From assembly GCA_036562635.1 (NCBI GenBank), contig DATCJU010000024.1, forward strand, positions 1 through 64,000: a stretch of 64,000 bases of DNA, in the 5' to 3' direction. A program made the translations under genes and the position numbers. Under the pieces are notes generated by a model. That model did no database searches, was not told where the DNA came from, and saw nothing but the letters and a program-made list of their open reading frames with translations. The DNA comes from DATCJU01 sp036562635. GTDB lineage: Bacteria; Actinomycetota; Actinomycetes; Mycobacteriales; Pseudonocardiaceae. Below, one piece after another: positions 43,033 through 52,073 of this stretch; position 1 is the stretch's first letter, and each line of letters starts with the position of its first letter.

Positions 43033-44673
43033 TCAGTCGGTCGAGCGCCGGCGCCTGCCCCGAGTCGATCGGGCAGGAGCGGCGTCGTCCTGGGCGTCGG
43101 TGGCCTGGGTCTTCTTCCGCCCTCCGCGCCGGGACGTGACACCGGTGGTCTTCTTCCGGCCCTTCCCGGACGTCGGGGCCTCCCCCACGCCGGGGAGCGT
43201 CTCCTGCTGCACGGTCTGCTCGGTCACGTCCGGGACCGGTACGAGGCCCTCGGACCGCCCGGTGCCCCGGTGCTCCACCGCCGCAGGCGCCGGTTCGGCC
43301 GCGAGTTCCGGGAACACGCCCTCCCCCGCCCCGGTTGCGACCGTGGCGTCGTCGGCGGACCGGGGTGGGGCGACGGTCCACTCCTCCGGTTCCGGTTCGC
43401 CAGGTGCGGGCAGCTCGTCCACCCGCACGGTCACCTGGGCCGTGGCACTGGCGGCGGCCGCCACCCGGTTGCTCTGTCGGGTGGACGGCTCGACTCCGGT
43501 CACCGGTGTCTCCTGGGGCCGCCCGGCCGAGGTGGTGTCGTGCTGCGCCTCGACGGTCCGCTCCGACGCGAACAGGTCCTCGTCCTGGCCCGCCCGCCGG
43601 GCGCCACGGGAACGGGTTCCCGCCGGCCGGTTCCTGGCCGTCTCCTGCCAGTCGTGCACGGCCCACCAGGCGACGGCCGGATCCGGTTGTCCCGGGCGCC
43701 GGGCCGACACGGTGGTCCCGGTGGTCTCGGACGGGGCCGGACGCGGCACGACCACCTGGTCCGCGGAGTCGCTCCTGGCCGTGCCGCCGGAGCTCCTCCT
43801 GGCGGCCGAGCCGCTGCGGGAACGACCGGACCACTCGCTGCGCGACGTCCGCCGGGGCGGGGAGTCGACCTTGCGGTACGACCGGGAGCGGGTCCCTCCG
43901 GCCTGTAGCGCCCTGCCCACCAGGAACAGCGTGTGCCGCCACAGCTTGTGTGCCTTGACGGTCTGCTCCAACTCGCCCAACGTGGTGCTCAGCAGCATCT
44001 CGTCCGGCCACGAGACCTTGGAGGCCACCACCACCGGGGTGTCGTCGGGGTAGCCGCCGGCGCGCAGTTCCTCCACGAGCTGGCCGGTGCGCGACGCGGA
44101 CAGGAAGACCGCCATGGTGGTGCCGTGCCGGGCAAGTTCCCGGACCCGTTCCCCCTCGGACGCCACGGTCGTGCTGCCCTCGAGCCGGGTCAGCACGACG
44201 GACTGGGCGATCTCGGCCGCGGTGAGTTCCCGGCCCACCGCAGCCGCGGCGGCGGACACCACCGACACCCCGGGCACGATCTCGACCTCCAGGCCGAGTC
44301 GACGGCAGGCGTCGTACTGCTCCTGCACCGTGCCCCACAACGTCGGGTCACCGGAGTACAGCCGGGCCACCCGCAGTCGCCTGGCGGCCGCCCGGCGGTA
44401 GATCTCCAACGCCTCCTCGTGCGTCAACCGGGAGGAGTCGATCACCTCCGCGTCGGGCCGGGAGTGTTCCCGGATGCACTCCAGGGTGACGAGACTGGCC
44501 GACCACAACACGATGTCCGCCTCGGCGAGCCGTCGGGCGCCACGTACCGTGATCAGGTCGGCAGCGCCGGGACCGGCGCCGATGAACGACACCCGTCCGG
44601 CAGTGACGTTCCGCTGGCCGTCTCCGTCCTCGCGGCTGGACACTCCGGGCGCTCCGCTCGCGAGCTCGCTCAA
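43033..44673 (-). CDS. cobM: Precorrin-4 C11-methyltransferase with a long disordered C-terminal tail
   Basis: 546 residues, twice the usual 250-270. Residues about 25-265 are a complete CobM: SAM-binding VSFIGAGPGAADLITVRGA, RVARLYSGDPTLWGTVQEQ, EIVPGVSVVSAAAAAVG, and the terminal VGRAL. From about 270 to 546 the protein is Arg/Ser/Pro/Ala-rich and unlikely to fold, with one possibly ordered island (VAWWAVHDWQETARNRP, about 338-354) and Lys/Arg patches (GKGRKKTTGV, RRGGRKKTQA) near the end. The tail stays open in the same frame with similar codon use. It forms a unit with the cbiG-cobJ fusion. No riboswitch was found in the 358 bases upstream. Confidence 0.88.
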   Translation of the reverse strand: MSELASGAPGVSSREDGDGQRNVTAGRVSFIGAGPGAADLITVRGARRLAEADIVLWSASLVTLECIREHSRPDAEVIDSSRLTHEEALEIYRRAAARRLRVARLYSGDPTLWGTVQEQYDACRRLGLEVEIVPGVSVVSAAAAAVGRELTAAEIAQSVVLTRLEGSTTVASEGERVRELARHGTTMAVFLSASRTGQLVEELRAGGYPDDTPVVVASKVSWPDEMLLSTTLGELEQTVKAHKLWRHTLFLVGRALQAGGTRSRSYRKVDSPPRRTSRSEWSGRSRSGSAARRSSGGTARSDSADQVVVPRPAPSETTGTTVSARRPGQPDPAVAWWAVHDWQETARNRPAGTRSRGARRAGQDEDLFASERTVEAQHDTTSAGRPQETPVTGVEPSTRQSNRVAAAASATAQVTVRVDELPAPGEPEPEEWTVAPPRSADDATVATGAGEGVFPELAAEPAPAAVEHRGTGRSEGLVPVPDVTEQTVQQETLPGVGEAPTSGKGRKKTTGVTSRRGGRKKTQATDAQDDAAPARSTRGRRRRSTD

Positions 44674-45031
44674 AGCTGCTCCCCTCTCCCGCGGTGTGGC
44701 GGAAGAACAACGACTGTGGACAGGTGGACAGGCAGGGCGCGCGGCCGCCCGGCTCGGACGCAGGACCTCCGGTCACCCAGGGCGCCGAAGTGCTCGGCGT
44801 GGACCGTCCGGTCCGGCCACCCCGGTCACTGCGATCTCCGCGCAACGCGCCGGCCACCGATCACCCTCTGCAGGCAACGACCGTACCGTCCGCCCGACGG
44901 CCTCCCGCAGGGGCGGTCACGTCCCGCAACGACGGCAGCACGATCCGCGACGTCGCCCTGGTCGCCGGGGCACGGTCCCGCGGGTACACCGCGTGGGCGG
45001 CACCGGCCCGCAGCGACGGTGCTCCGCCCCC
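44674..45031. other. 358-base region between cobM and elaA without a recognised gene
   Basis: This stretch lies upstream of cobM on the minus strand and past the elaA end. I found no cobalamin-riboswitch core, tRNA or strong hairpin. Open frames cross it in several phases but none looks like a protein. It probably holds the cobM promoter, with a less GC-rich patch near 44700-44725. Confidence 0.5.
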
Positions 45032-45493
45032 TCACCGGCCGGGGCGGCGCATCTCCACATGCGGGATTCCGTCCTCCAGGAACTCCGGGCCGGTGACCCG
45101 GAAGCCGAAGGAGGCGTAGAAGTCGGCCACGTACACCTGGGCGTCGAGCACGGCGGGCGCATCCCCCACCTCGGCCAGCGCCGCCTCCATCAACCGGCGA
45201 CTCAGTCCGCGTCCCCGCTCCTGCCGTGCGGTGCACACCCGGCCGATCCGCCGGGTGCCGTCGGGCTCCTGCAGCAGCCGCAGACAGGCCAGTACCCGTT
45301 CGGGGTCGTCCGGCGGGGCGAGCCACAGGTGCCGGGTGGTGGGTTCCAGGTCACGCCCGTCCAGTTCCGGGTAGGGGCAGTGCTGTTCGACCACGAAGAC
45401 GTCGACGCGGAGCCGGAGCAGGGCGTAGAGCTGCCGCGCGGACAGGTCGTCGGTTCGGGCGCGATGCACGACGGCATCCGGCACACCAGTCAC
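45032..45493 (-). CDS. elaA: ElaA-type GNAT acetyltransferase
   Basis: 153 residues. LYALLRLRVDVFVVEQHCPYPELDGRDLEPTT is the ElaA family N-terminus; RIGRVCTARQERGRGLSRRLM carries the acetyl-CoA loop and AQVYVADFYASFGF the C-terminal strand. The substrate is unknown. It is divergent from the LysE-type exporter gene, with 160 bases between. Confidence 0.9.
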   Translation of the reverse strand: MTGVPDAVVHRARTDDLSARQLYALLRLRVDVFVVEQHCPYPELDGRDLEPTTRHLWLAPPDDPERVLACLRLLQEPDGTRRIGRVCTARQERGRGLSRRLMEAALAEVGDAPAVLDAQVYVADFYASFGFRVTGPEFLEDGIPHVEMRRPGR

Positions 45494-45653
45494 GGGTGAT
45501 TGCTACCACAGGAGCCCAGCCGCCCCAAACCACCAAGAGCCGAAGATTCGGCTGCTAACATGGCTTCTTGCCGGAGATTCTTCTGTGTGATCCCAATTAC
45601 GCCGAATGTTGTCCAGATCACTCCGGCCTGTCACCTGCGAAAGGAGGCGAACG

Positions 45654-46328
45654 GTGCTCGACCTCACCCAGCTCCCGGCCTTCCTGCTGGCCTCGACCGT
45701 GGTCGTGGTCACTCCTGGGGTGGACGTGCTGCTCCTGCTGCGCACCGCCATCCAGGACGGTCGCCGGGCCGGTCTGCGCACCCTGCTGGGCATTCACACC
45801 GCCGCCGCCCTGCAGGTGTTGCTCGCGGTGTCCGGTGTGGGGGTCGTGATCGCCCAGCATCCCCCGGTGCTCACCGCCCTGCGCTGGCTCGGTGCCGCGT
45901 ACCTCACCTACCTGGCCGTCACCACCGGGCGTGACCTGCTGCGGCGCCACAGGCACCCCGTACCGGCCGCCTCCGGTGTGCCCACCGAGGCCACCGGAGA
46001 TGCTCCGATCCCCGAGGGGAAGGCGGAGCCCACCAGCGGTGGCTTCGCCCGGGGATTCCTGTGCAACATCACCAACCCGAAGATGTTGCTGTTCTGCCTG
46101 GCCTTCCTCCCGCAGTTCGTCGGGACGGCCACCAATCCGGTGGCGCAGCTCGCCATGCTCGGCGCCCTGTTCACCGCGCTGGCCCTGACCTGGGAACTCG
46201 GGGTCGTCCTCGGCGCCGCACGCATGGCGCCCCGACTGCGGCGCCCCGCGGTCGCGACCGGGCTGGACGCCCTGTGCACCAGCGTGTTCCTGGGGATGGC
46301 CGTCCTGCTGTTCACGTCCACGACCTGA
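45654..46328 (+). CDS. LysE-family exporter
   Basis: 224 residues from the GTG at 45654, which follows a near-perfect AAAGGAGG at seven bases. Six hydrophobic segments match the LysE/RhtB fold (ASTVVVVTPGVDVLLLLRTAIQDGRRAGLRTLLGI; FARGFLCNITNPKMLLFCLAFLPQF is the family signature). A hydrophilic loop separates helices 3 and 4. It likely exports amino acids or related compounds; the exact substrate is unknown. A strong hairpin follows the gene. Confidence 0.92.
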   Translation: MLDLTQLPAFLLASTVVVVTPGVDVLLLLRTAIQDGRRAGLRTLLGIHTAAALQVLLAVSGVGVVIAQHPPVLTALRWLGAAYLTYLAVTTGRDLLRRHRHPVPAASGVPTEATGDAPIPEGKAEPTSGGFARGFLCNITNPKMLLFCLAFLPQFVGTATNPVAQLAMLGALFTALALTWELGVVLGAARMAPRLRRPAVATGLDALCTSVFLGMAVLLFTSTT

Positions 46329-46345
46329 CCAGCCGCACCGACACC

Positions 46346-46389
46346 CGGGGTGCGGTGGTGGCGGGACATCCCGCCACCACCGCACCCCG
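46346..46389 (+). terminator. 21-bp hairpin terminator after the LysE gene
   Basis: A perfect 21-bp stem with a two-base loop (CA) begins 18 bases past the stop. A short T pair follows. It ends the exporter transcript. Confidence 0.75.
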
Positions 46390-46545
46390 TTGGTCGATCG
46401 AACGCGATCCCCACCGCACCGGGACACCGCCCCGTCCCGACCACCACGCGGCCACCCGGCGCGGCGACACCGTGCTGAACCCGCCGCACACGTGCCCGAT
46501 CACCCGGGGAGACAGGATCACGTCCGAGGGTTTTCCGACAGCCGC

Positions 46546-47340
46546 CTACCGGTCGGACTCCCCGAGCTGTGCGCGCACCTCGTCCGCGTAGGTGGCCACC
46601 CGGGTGTAGATGCCCGGCTTACGGGGACGGGCGCATCCGTCGCCCGTGGACACCACACCGACCAGCTTCCCGGCGACGACCAACGGACCGCCCGAGTCAC
46701 CCTGGCAGGCGTCGATCCCGCCCTCCGGGTAACCGGCGCACACCATCGCGGTCCGGTCGTACTCCCGGTAGGACATGGCGCAGTCCCGGTCGGACACCAG
46801 GGGCACGGTCGCACCGAGCAGGTAACGCGAGGAGACACCGCCCTCACTGGTGTTGCCCCAGCCGTAGACCCGCGCCACGGTGCCCGCCGTGTACAGCCTG
46901 GTGTCCTCCTCGTCGGCCAACGGGAGCGAGGGGTAGGGCAGTCGCCGGTCCAGCGTGAGCACCGCGATGTCCTCCCCCTGACTGGCCGACTGGTACTTGG
47001 GGTGCACCCAGATGTTCCGCACCCGGGCCACCACACCGTCCCGGCTGTTCTTGTCCTCCCGCCCGGCGACCACGCGCACGGATCCCGGTTCCCGCTCGGC
47101 CACGCAGTGCGCCGCCGTGACGATCTTCGTGGGGGCGGCGATGGTGCCCCCGCAGTACTGCAGGCCCCCGGGGTTCATCAGGTAGACCACCCACGGGTGG
47201 TCCTCGATGGCGACCCGTGATCCTCCGACGATGCGCTCGGACAGCGTGTCCGCCGCTGCGCCCGAGCCCGTCCAGGCCAGCATCACCAGAGCCAGCACGC
47301 TCGCCACCAGACCTGCGCGCCTCCTCCGGATTCCCCCCAT
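46546..47340 (-). CDS. Secreted trypsin-like serine protease (S1)
   Basis: 264 residues: signal peptide (about 1-31), a short propeptide ending in Arg 36, then the mature N-terminus IVGG. The catalytic triad is His 78 (TAAHC), Asp 124 (EDIAVLTL) and Ser 216 (GDSGGPL). The residue six before the Ser is Asp 210 (DACQGDSGG), the chymotrypsin Asp189 position, so cleavage after Lys/Arg is expected. Paired Cys as in trypsins are present. It is a typical streptomycete-type extracellular trypsin. Upstream lies a tandem repeat and an inverted repeat. Confidence 0.95.
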   Translation of the reverse strand: MGGIRRRRAGLVASVLALVMLAWTGSGAAADTLSERIVGGSRVAIEDHPWVVYLMNPGGLQYCGGTIAAPTKIVTAAHCVAEREPGSVRVVAGREDKNSRDGVVARVRNIWVHPKYQSASQGEDIAVLTLDRRLPYPSLPLADEEDTRLYTAGTVARVYGWGNTSEGGVSSRYLLGATVPLVSDRDCAMSYREYDRTAMVCAGYPEGGIDACQGDSGGPLVVAGKLVGVVSTGDGCARPRKPGIYTRVATYADEVRAQLGESDR

Positions 47341-47683
47341 GACGTTGGTTCTCCTTCCCAGCCGCCCAACTCCTCGGTCGCCGCCCTGACGACGGAGAGC
47401 GACACATCGAGCACGTTACGGAGCACGTTACGCGCAATGGATCACTTGGTTGATCCGACTGGCCGAACCCACCCATCAGAGGGACCACACTCCGCCACAG
47501 GGCCACCCACTCGGCAGAACCGCCGAGGGCCCCTCGACTCCGACGGAACCGTCGGTGGCCGGAGCGGGAAGGAAGTACCCACCGCGGGCGTCGCCCCGGG
47601 AAGGAGCCGGCGACCGTGACACCGCCCGGGCGGCGGTGCGGTGTGCCGGGCCCCGTGTCGAGGAAGCGCCCCGGACACCGGGC
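47341..47683. other. 343-base region upstream of the protease gene
   Basis: No gene is recognised. It holds the minus-strand promoter region of the protease, including a 12-bp tandem repeat and an inverted repeat at 47409-47456 described separately, then GC-rich DNA beyond 47460 with no clear signal up to the end of the AMIN-like gene. Confidence 0.55.
47409..47456 (-). promoter_or_regulatory. Direct repeat and inverted repeat upstream of the S1 protease
   Basis: The 12-bp unit GAGCACGTTACG occurs twice in tandem (47409-47420, 47421-47432), and GGATCA-N6-TGATCC forms an inverted repeat at 47439-47456. They lie 69 to 116 bases upstream of the protease start. Tandem repeats one helical turn apart with a GTAAC core fit binding by an OmpR-family response regulator; that is inference. 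Confidence 0.4.
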
Positions 47684-48313
47684 TCAGTGTCCGACGTCGA
47701 TCACCGTGCGGGTGGGGTCGCCCAACGCGAGGTCGCGGAACAACGAACAGTGGTCCAGCCCGACGCCGAGGGTGACCATGCCCTCGAAGTCACCGAGTAC
47801 GGCGATCTCCCGCACGTTCGCCGTGTCGGAGGGGCGGAACCGCCGCGGCCCGGTGTAGGTGAGGTTGCCCTCCTCGTCGTGTGCGTGCAGGCCCGTCAGG
47901 ACGATCTCCATCGAGCAGGGCCCCTGCAGGTCGACCGACCGACCGGAGCCGTCCTCCACCAGCTGCTCCACGTAGCGGACCTCGACCTGCTGTGGCGCCG
48001 GGCCACGGATGTCGAGCACCACGCGGTCGAAGTGGTCGTGCCGGCTGACCCGGATCCCGGTCAGCTCCCCCAGCTGCAGCACGCCTGCGGCGGCCGACTC
48101 CCCCGCCCCCGAAACACTCCCGGCGGTCAGGTCGAGCTCCTGGGTGTCTCCGGAGAACGGTTCCCCGGTCTCCGGCGTGCCGCCGGAGACACCCTTCCCC
48201 TCGGGGAGGCGTCCCGAAGGAGCGGACAGGGCGACGACGGACACCACGGCGACGACGGCGCCGACAAGGACGAGCAGAAGCACGGGAAGTGTCCTACGGA
48301 CGTGGGTGTTCAT
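47684..48313 (-). CDS. AMIN-like domain protein, membrane-anchored
   Basis: 209 residues from the ATG at 48313. An N-terminal hydrophobic anchor (about 8-30) precedes a Gly/Ser/Glu-rich spacer (about 33-75). The C-terminal domain matches the AMIN-like family (GIRVSRHDHFDRVVLDIRG, PGYRV-like segments, a final IVIDVGH). AMIN modules often lie near the cell wall, and here the domain would face outward. No enzymatic motif is seen; role unknown. Confidence 0.82.
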   Translation of the reverse strand: MNTHVRRTLPVLLLVLVGAVVAVVSVVALSAPSGRLPEGKGVSGGTPETGEPFSGDTQELDLTAGSVSGAGESAAAGVLQLGELTGIRVSRHDHFDRVVLDIRGPAPQQVEVRYVEQLVEDGSGRSVDLQGPCSMEIVLTGLHAHDEEGNLTYTGPRRFRPSDTANVREIAVLGDFEGMVTLGVGLDHCSLFRDLALGDPTRTVIDVGH

Positions 48314-48602
48314 GACGGCCCTCCTGTGCGCACGGTGGCCTGGGCATCCACCTGTACCCCTGGGACGCACACGAAAAGTCCTGGTTGCCTGTTCCGGTGC
48401 GCCCGCTCGGGTCACCTCCACCTCCGCCGACCCCCGGGCGACACCGACGGTGTCCCGACGGCGCGGAACGCACCTGCGCCGCCCCTCCCCGACCGGGACG
48501 GCGACCGGCCCCGCGCGTGGCGGGCACGGCGGCGTGCACCGCCGGCACTAGGGTGGACCACACACGTGATCACGCCGACGAACTCGTCGAGGAGGAGCGT
48601 CG

Positions 48603-49139
48603 ATGAGCCTGGAGCGCCCGCTCGCGCCCGACCCCTACTCGCTGCTGCCGCAGGTGCCGTCGTTCACGGTGACCAGCTCCGACGTGGCGCACAGCGAGCA
48701 CATGTCCGATGCGCACGCCTACGCCGGCGGCAACGTCTCGCCGCACCTGCGCTGGGAGGGCTTCCCCGAGGGCACCAGGAGCTTCGTGGTGACCTGCTTC
48801 GACCCGGACGCGCCCACCCCGAGCGGGTTCTGGCACTGGGTGGTGGTGAACATTCCCGCCACCGTGACCGAACTGCCCACCGGGGCCGGCGCCGCGGACG
48901 GCTCCGGCCTGCCGGAAGGCGCGTTCCACGTGCGCAACGACTACGGCGAGAAGGCGTTCGGCGGCGCCGCCCCGCCTCCGGGTGACCGCCCGCACCGCTA
49001 CTTCTTCGCGGTGCACGCGGTGGACGTGGAGCGGCTGGACGTCGACCCCGACGCCACTCCGGCCGTGGTCAGCTTCAACCTGGCCTTCCACACGCTCGCC
49101 CGGGCGGTGCTCACCCCCACCTACCAGGTGCAGGGCTGA
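48603..49139 (+). CDS. YbhB/YbcL family Raf-kinase-inhibitor-like protein (PEBP)
   Basis: 178 residues. The phosphatidylethanolamine-binding signature is SPHLRWEGFPEGTRSFVVTCFDPDAPTPSGFWHWVVVNIP, followed by GPCPPPGDRPHRYFF-type loop (PPPGDRPHRYFFAVHAVDVE). Bacterial members are small cytoplasmic proteins whose ligand is usually unknown. It stands alone on the plus strand with a GAGGAGCGTCG ribosome site before the ATG at 48603. Confidence 0.92.
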   Translation: MSLERPLAPDPYSLLPQVPSFTVTSSDVAHSEHMSDAHAYAGGNVSPHLRWEGFPEGTRSFVVTCFDPDAPTPSGFWHWVVVNIPATVTELPTGAGAADGSGLPEGAFHVRNDYGEKAFGGAAPPPGDRPHRYFFAVHAVDVERLDVDPDATPAVVSFNLAFHTLARAVLTPTYQVQG

Positions 49140-49152
49140 TCGGACACGACTG

Positions 49153-49187
49153 CGGGGCGCCACCGGCACGAACCGGTCGGCGCCCCG
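49153..49187 (+). terminator. Hairpin after the PEBP gene
   Basis: A 9-bp GC stem (49153-49161 with 49179-49187), extended by imperfect inner pairing, starts 14 bases past the stop. Confidence 0.55.
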
Positions 49188-49322
49188 TTCGCGTCGACCC
49201 ACCCCGGACCGGCCCACCGGGGTGCCGGCCGGGCGGGAATGATCATCGTGCCACCGGGGTTGCTGTTGACCGGAGACCGCCCGCGGACGCATCCCGGCGT
49301 CCGCGTGGCCCGGACGAACAGG

Positions 49323-50711
49323 ATGGGGACAGTGCGGCACTTCGACCTGGTGATCATCGGCACGGGGTCCGGCAACTCGATCCTCGACCCACGGTTCGAC
49401 GACTGGAACGTCGCCATCGTGGAGAAGGGGGTCTTCGGCGGCACGTGTCTGAACGTCGGATGCATCCCGACCAAGATGTTCGTGCACACCGCCGACGTGG
49501 CCGGTGCTCCCGCCGCGGGGGCTCGACTCGGGGTGGACGCCCAGCTGAACGAGGTGCGCTGGGCGGAGGTCCGGGACCGGATCTTCGGCCGTATCGACCC
49601 CATCGCCGCCGGGGGCAAGCGTTACCGCGAACAGGACTGCCCCAACGTCACCGTGTTCACCGGTCAGGCCCGGTTCGTCGGCCCCAAGCAGCTGGACACC
49701 GGGACCGGCGAGGTGATCACCGCCGACCGTTTCGTGCTCGCCGCGGGGGGCCGACCGGTGGTGCCCGAGGACGTCGAGGGCCTGGCCGAGGTCGGCTTCC
49801 ACACCAACGAGGACGTGATGCGGCTGGAGCAGCTGCCCCGCCGCATGGTGATCCTGGGCAGCGGGTTCGTGGCGACCGAGTTCGCCCACGTGTTCAGCTC
49901 GTTCGGTGTGGACGTCACCGTGGTGGCCCGCTCCGACCTCCTGCTGCGCGCCGAGGACCGCGACGTGGCCCGGCGCTTCACCGAGCTGGCCCAGCAGCGC
50001 TGGGACGTGCGGCTGAACCGCAAGGCGGTACGGGCCGAGCGCGACGGTGGGACGATCCGGTTGCACCTGGAGGCACCCGAGGGCAGTGAGGTGGTCGAGG
50101 GCGAGGTGCTGCTCGTCGCCGTCGGCCGGCGCCCCAACTCGGACCTGCTGGACGTCGCCGCGACCGGGGTCGCCACCCACCCGGACGGGCGGGTGGTGGT
50201 CGACCGCCACCAGCGCACCTCGGTGGACGGGATCTACGCGCTGGGCGACATCTGTTCCCCCTACCAGCTCAAGCACGTGGCCAACCACGAGGCACGGGTG
50301 GTGCAGCACAACCTCCTGCACCCCGACACCCCGCAGGAGAGCGACCACCGTTTCGTGCCGCACGCGGTGTTCTCCTCACCGCAGGTCGCCTCGGTGGGGT
50401 TGACCGAGCAGCAGGCGCAGGCCCGGGGTGTGCGGTACGTGACCTCGGTCCAGGACTACGCGGGCATCGCGTACGGCTGGGCGATGGAGGACACCACCGG
50501 GTTCTGCAAGCTGCTGGCGGATCCGGACACCGGGCAGCTGCTGGGGGCGCACATCATCGGCCCGCAGGCCCCGACGCTGATCCAGCCCCTGGTGCAGGCC
50601 ATGCACTTCGGCCTGGACGCCCACACCATGGCCCGAGGCCAGTACTGGATCCACCCGGCCATGCCGGAGCTGGTGGAGAACGCTCTGCTCAACCTGCCGT
50701 TGAACCGCTGA
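49323..50711 (+). CDS. mtr: Mycothione reductase
   Basis: 462 residues, class I flavoprotein disulphide reductase. The FAD fingerprint is FDLVIIGTGSGNS, the redox disulphide is in GGTCLNVGCIPTK (Cys about 42 and 47), the NAD(P)H site is VILGSGFVATEFAHV, and the C-terminal IHPAMPELVENA gives the base His/Glu. It keeps mycothiol reduced, marking the host as a mycothiol-producing actinobacterium (M. tuberculosis homologue Rv2855). The ATG at 49323 is used; an upstream open stretch is not family-like. Confidence 0.95.
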   Translation: MGTVRHFDLVIIGTGSGNSILDPRFDDWNVAIVEKGVFGGTCLNVGCIPTKMFVHTADVAGAPAAGARLGVDAQLNEVRWAEVRDRIFGRIDPIAAGGKRYREQDCPNVTVFTGQARFVGPKQLDTGTGEVITADRFVLAAGGRPVVPEDVEGLAEVGFHTNEDVMRLEQLPRRMVILGSGFVATEFAHVFSSFGVDVTVVARSDLLLRAEDRDVARRFTELAQQRWDVRLNRKAVRAERDGGTIRLHLEAPEGSEVVEGEVLLVAVGRRPNSDLLDVAATGVATHPDGRVVVDRHQRTSVDGIYALGDICSPYQLKHVANHEARVVQHNLLHPDTPQESDHRFVPHAVFSSPQVASVGLTEQQAQARGVRYVTSVQDYAGIAYGWAMEDTTGFCKLLADPDTGQLLGAHIIGPQAPTLIQPLVQAMHFGLDAHTMARGQYWIHPAMPELVENALLNLPLNR

Positions 50712-50730
50712 GTGCTCACCGCCGGGGCGC

Positions 50731-50770
50731 CGGGGCGCCGGGGCGTCACCGCCCGCCCCGGCGCCCCGGC
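50731..50770. terminator. Bidirectional GC hairpin between mtr and the MFS gene
   Basis: A 16-bp perfect stem with an 8-base loop lies between these convergent genes. The left arm sits in a run of GGGGCGCC repeats that allows more than one register. Confidence 0.65.
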
Positions 50771-50774
50771 CGTG

Positions 50775-52058
50775 TCACAACCGGTGGGGGCGCCCCGCGA
50801 CGGCGCCGAACACGACCTGGGCTGCCACCGTCAGGACCAGGAACACCAGCGAGCCGGTCCAACCGCCGGTCACGGCGTGCAGCACCCCGGTGAGGAACGG
50901 GCCGGTCGCGGCGACCAGGTAACCGAGGCTCTGCGCCATGGCGGACAGGGCCGCGGTCTGGGCCCCGTTGCCGGCGCGCAGCCCGATGATGGTGAGCGCC
51001 AGCGAGAACATCGACATGCCCACCCCGATCAGCACGATCCACAACCAGGTCGCGGTGGTGGGCGCCACCAGCAGTCCCAGTACACCCAACAGCCCGGACA
51101 CCCCGATCGCCGTGGTCCATCCCACCTGGGAACGACGCCGGGCGGCCAACGGTGGCACGACCATGGTCAGCGGGACACCGAGCAGCATCAGCGCCGCGAG
51201 CATGACACCGGCGGTGACCGCGTCGACCCCGGCGACATCCTGCAGGATCTCCGGCAGCCAGCCCATGACGGTGTAGGAGAGCAGGGACTGCAGGCCGAAG
51301 AACAGGGTGACCGCCCAGGCCAGGGGTCGGCGCAGCAGGTCGACCATGGAGTCGTTCTCCACGGTGGCCTCGTCCGACGGCCGCGTGCCCCGCGTACGTC
51401 GGGCCGCCACGAACCACACCACCAGGGCCACGGCGCCGAGCAGCGCCCAGGAACCCGCGGCGGCGCGCCAGCTCCCGGTGGCGTCGCGCAACGGCGCGGT
51501 GAGCGCGGCGGCGCCGGCGCCGCCCGTGGCGACCATGGCGCCGTAGACCCCGGTGAGCAGGCCGAGCCGGTGGGGGAAGGACTCCTTGACCACCACCGGG
51601 ATCAGCACGTTGCACACGGCGATCGCCGAGCACGCCAGGAAGGTGCCGACCACCAGCAGGCCGGCACCACCCAGTACCCGCACGGCCAGCCCGGCGGTGA
51701 GCAGGAGCAGGGCCAGCGTGATCGAACGGCGGGAACCGATCCGCTGTTGCAGCCAGGGGGCGACGAGCCCGACCAGGCCGAAGCACAGCGTCGGAATGGC
51801 GGTGACCAGGCTGGCCCAGGCCGGGGAGGCGTCGAGTGCGGTCCGCGCCTCGGTGAGCACCGCGCTCAGCGAGGTGACCGCGGGTCGGAGGTTGGCGGCG
51901 GTGAGCACCACACCGACCGCGAGCAGCGCCCCACCGACCACGGTGGGCGCCGAGGGTGTCGTCCGTTCGTCCGGCCCTACACCTGAGGGGCCGGTGGTGG
52001 CAGTGTTGTCGGGAATGCGACGGATGACGTTCTGCTGTGTGGACGGTGTGAGCGTCAC
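50775..52058 (-). CDS. CynX/NimT-like MFS transporter
   Basis: 427 residues from the GTG at 52058; about 12 membrane segments. LRPAVTSLSAVLTEARTALDASPAWASLVTAIPTLCFGLVGLVAPWL is the CynX/NimT N-terminus, and SYTVMGWLPEIL and SLGYLVAATGPFLTGVLH match later helices. This branch carries cyanate, nitroimidazoles or small organic anions. It is divergent from a FadR-type regulator 47 bases away, the usual arrangement for control of a transporter. Confidence 0.88.
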   Translation of the reverse strand: MTLTPSTQQNVIRRIPDNTATTGPSGVGPDERTTPSAPTVVGGALLAVGVVLTAANLRPAVTSLSAVLTEARTALDASPAWASLVTAIPTLCFGLVGLVAPWLQQRIGSRRSITLALLLLTAGLAVRVLGGAGLLVVGTFLACSAIAVCNVLIPVVVKESFPHRLGLLTGVYGAMVATGGAGAAALTAPLRDATGSWRAAAGSWALLGAVALVVWFVAARRTRGTRPSDEATVENDSMVDLLRRPLAWAVTLFFGLQSLLSYTVMGWLPEILQDVAGVDAVTAGVMLAALMLLGVPLTMVVPPLAARRRSQVGWTTAIGVSGLLGVLGLLVAPTTATWLWIVLIGVGMSMFSLALTIIGLRAGNGAQTAALSAMAQSLGYLVAATGPFLTGVLHAVTGGWTGSLVFLVLTVAAQVVFGAVAGRPHRL

Positions 52059-52073
52059 GTCGTGAGTGTGGCA

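Noticed and set aside
43900..44857. Open frames on both strands crossing the cobM 5' end
   Set aside because: They run against the recognised CobM domain and have no family match.
44674..45031. Possible cobalamin riboswitch upstream of cobM
   Set aside because: No B12 box or conserved core seen on the minus strand.
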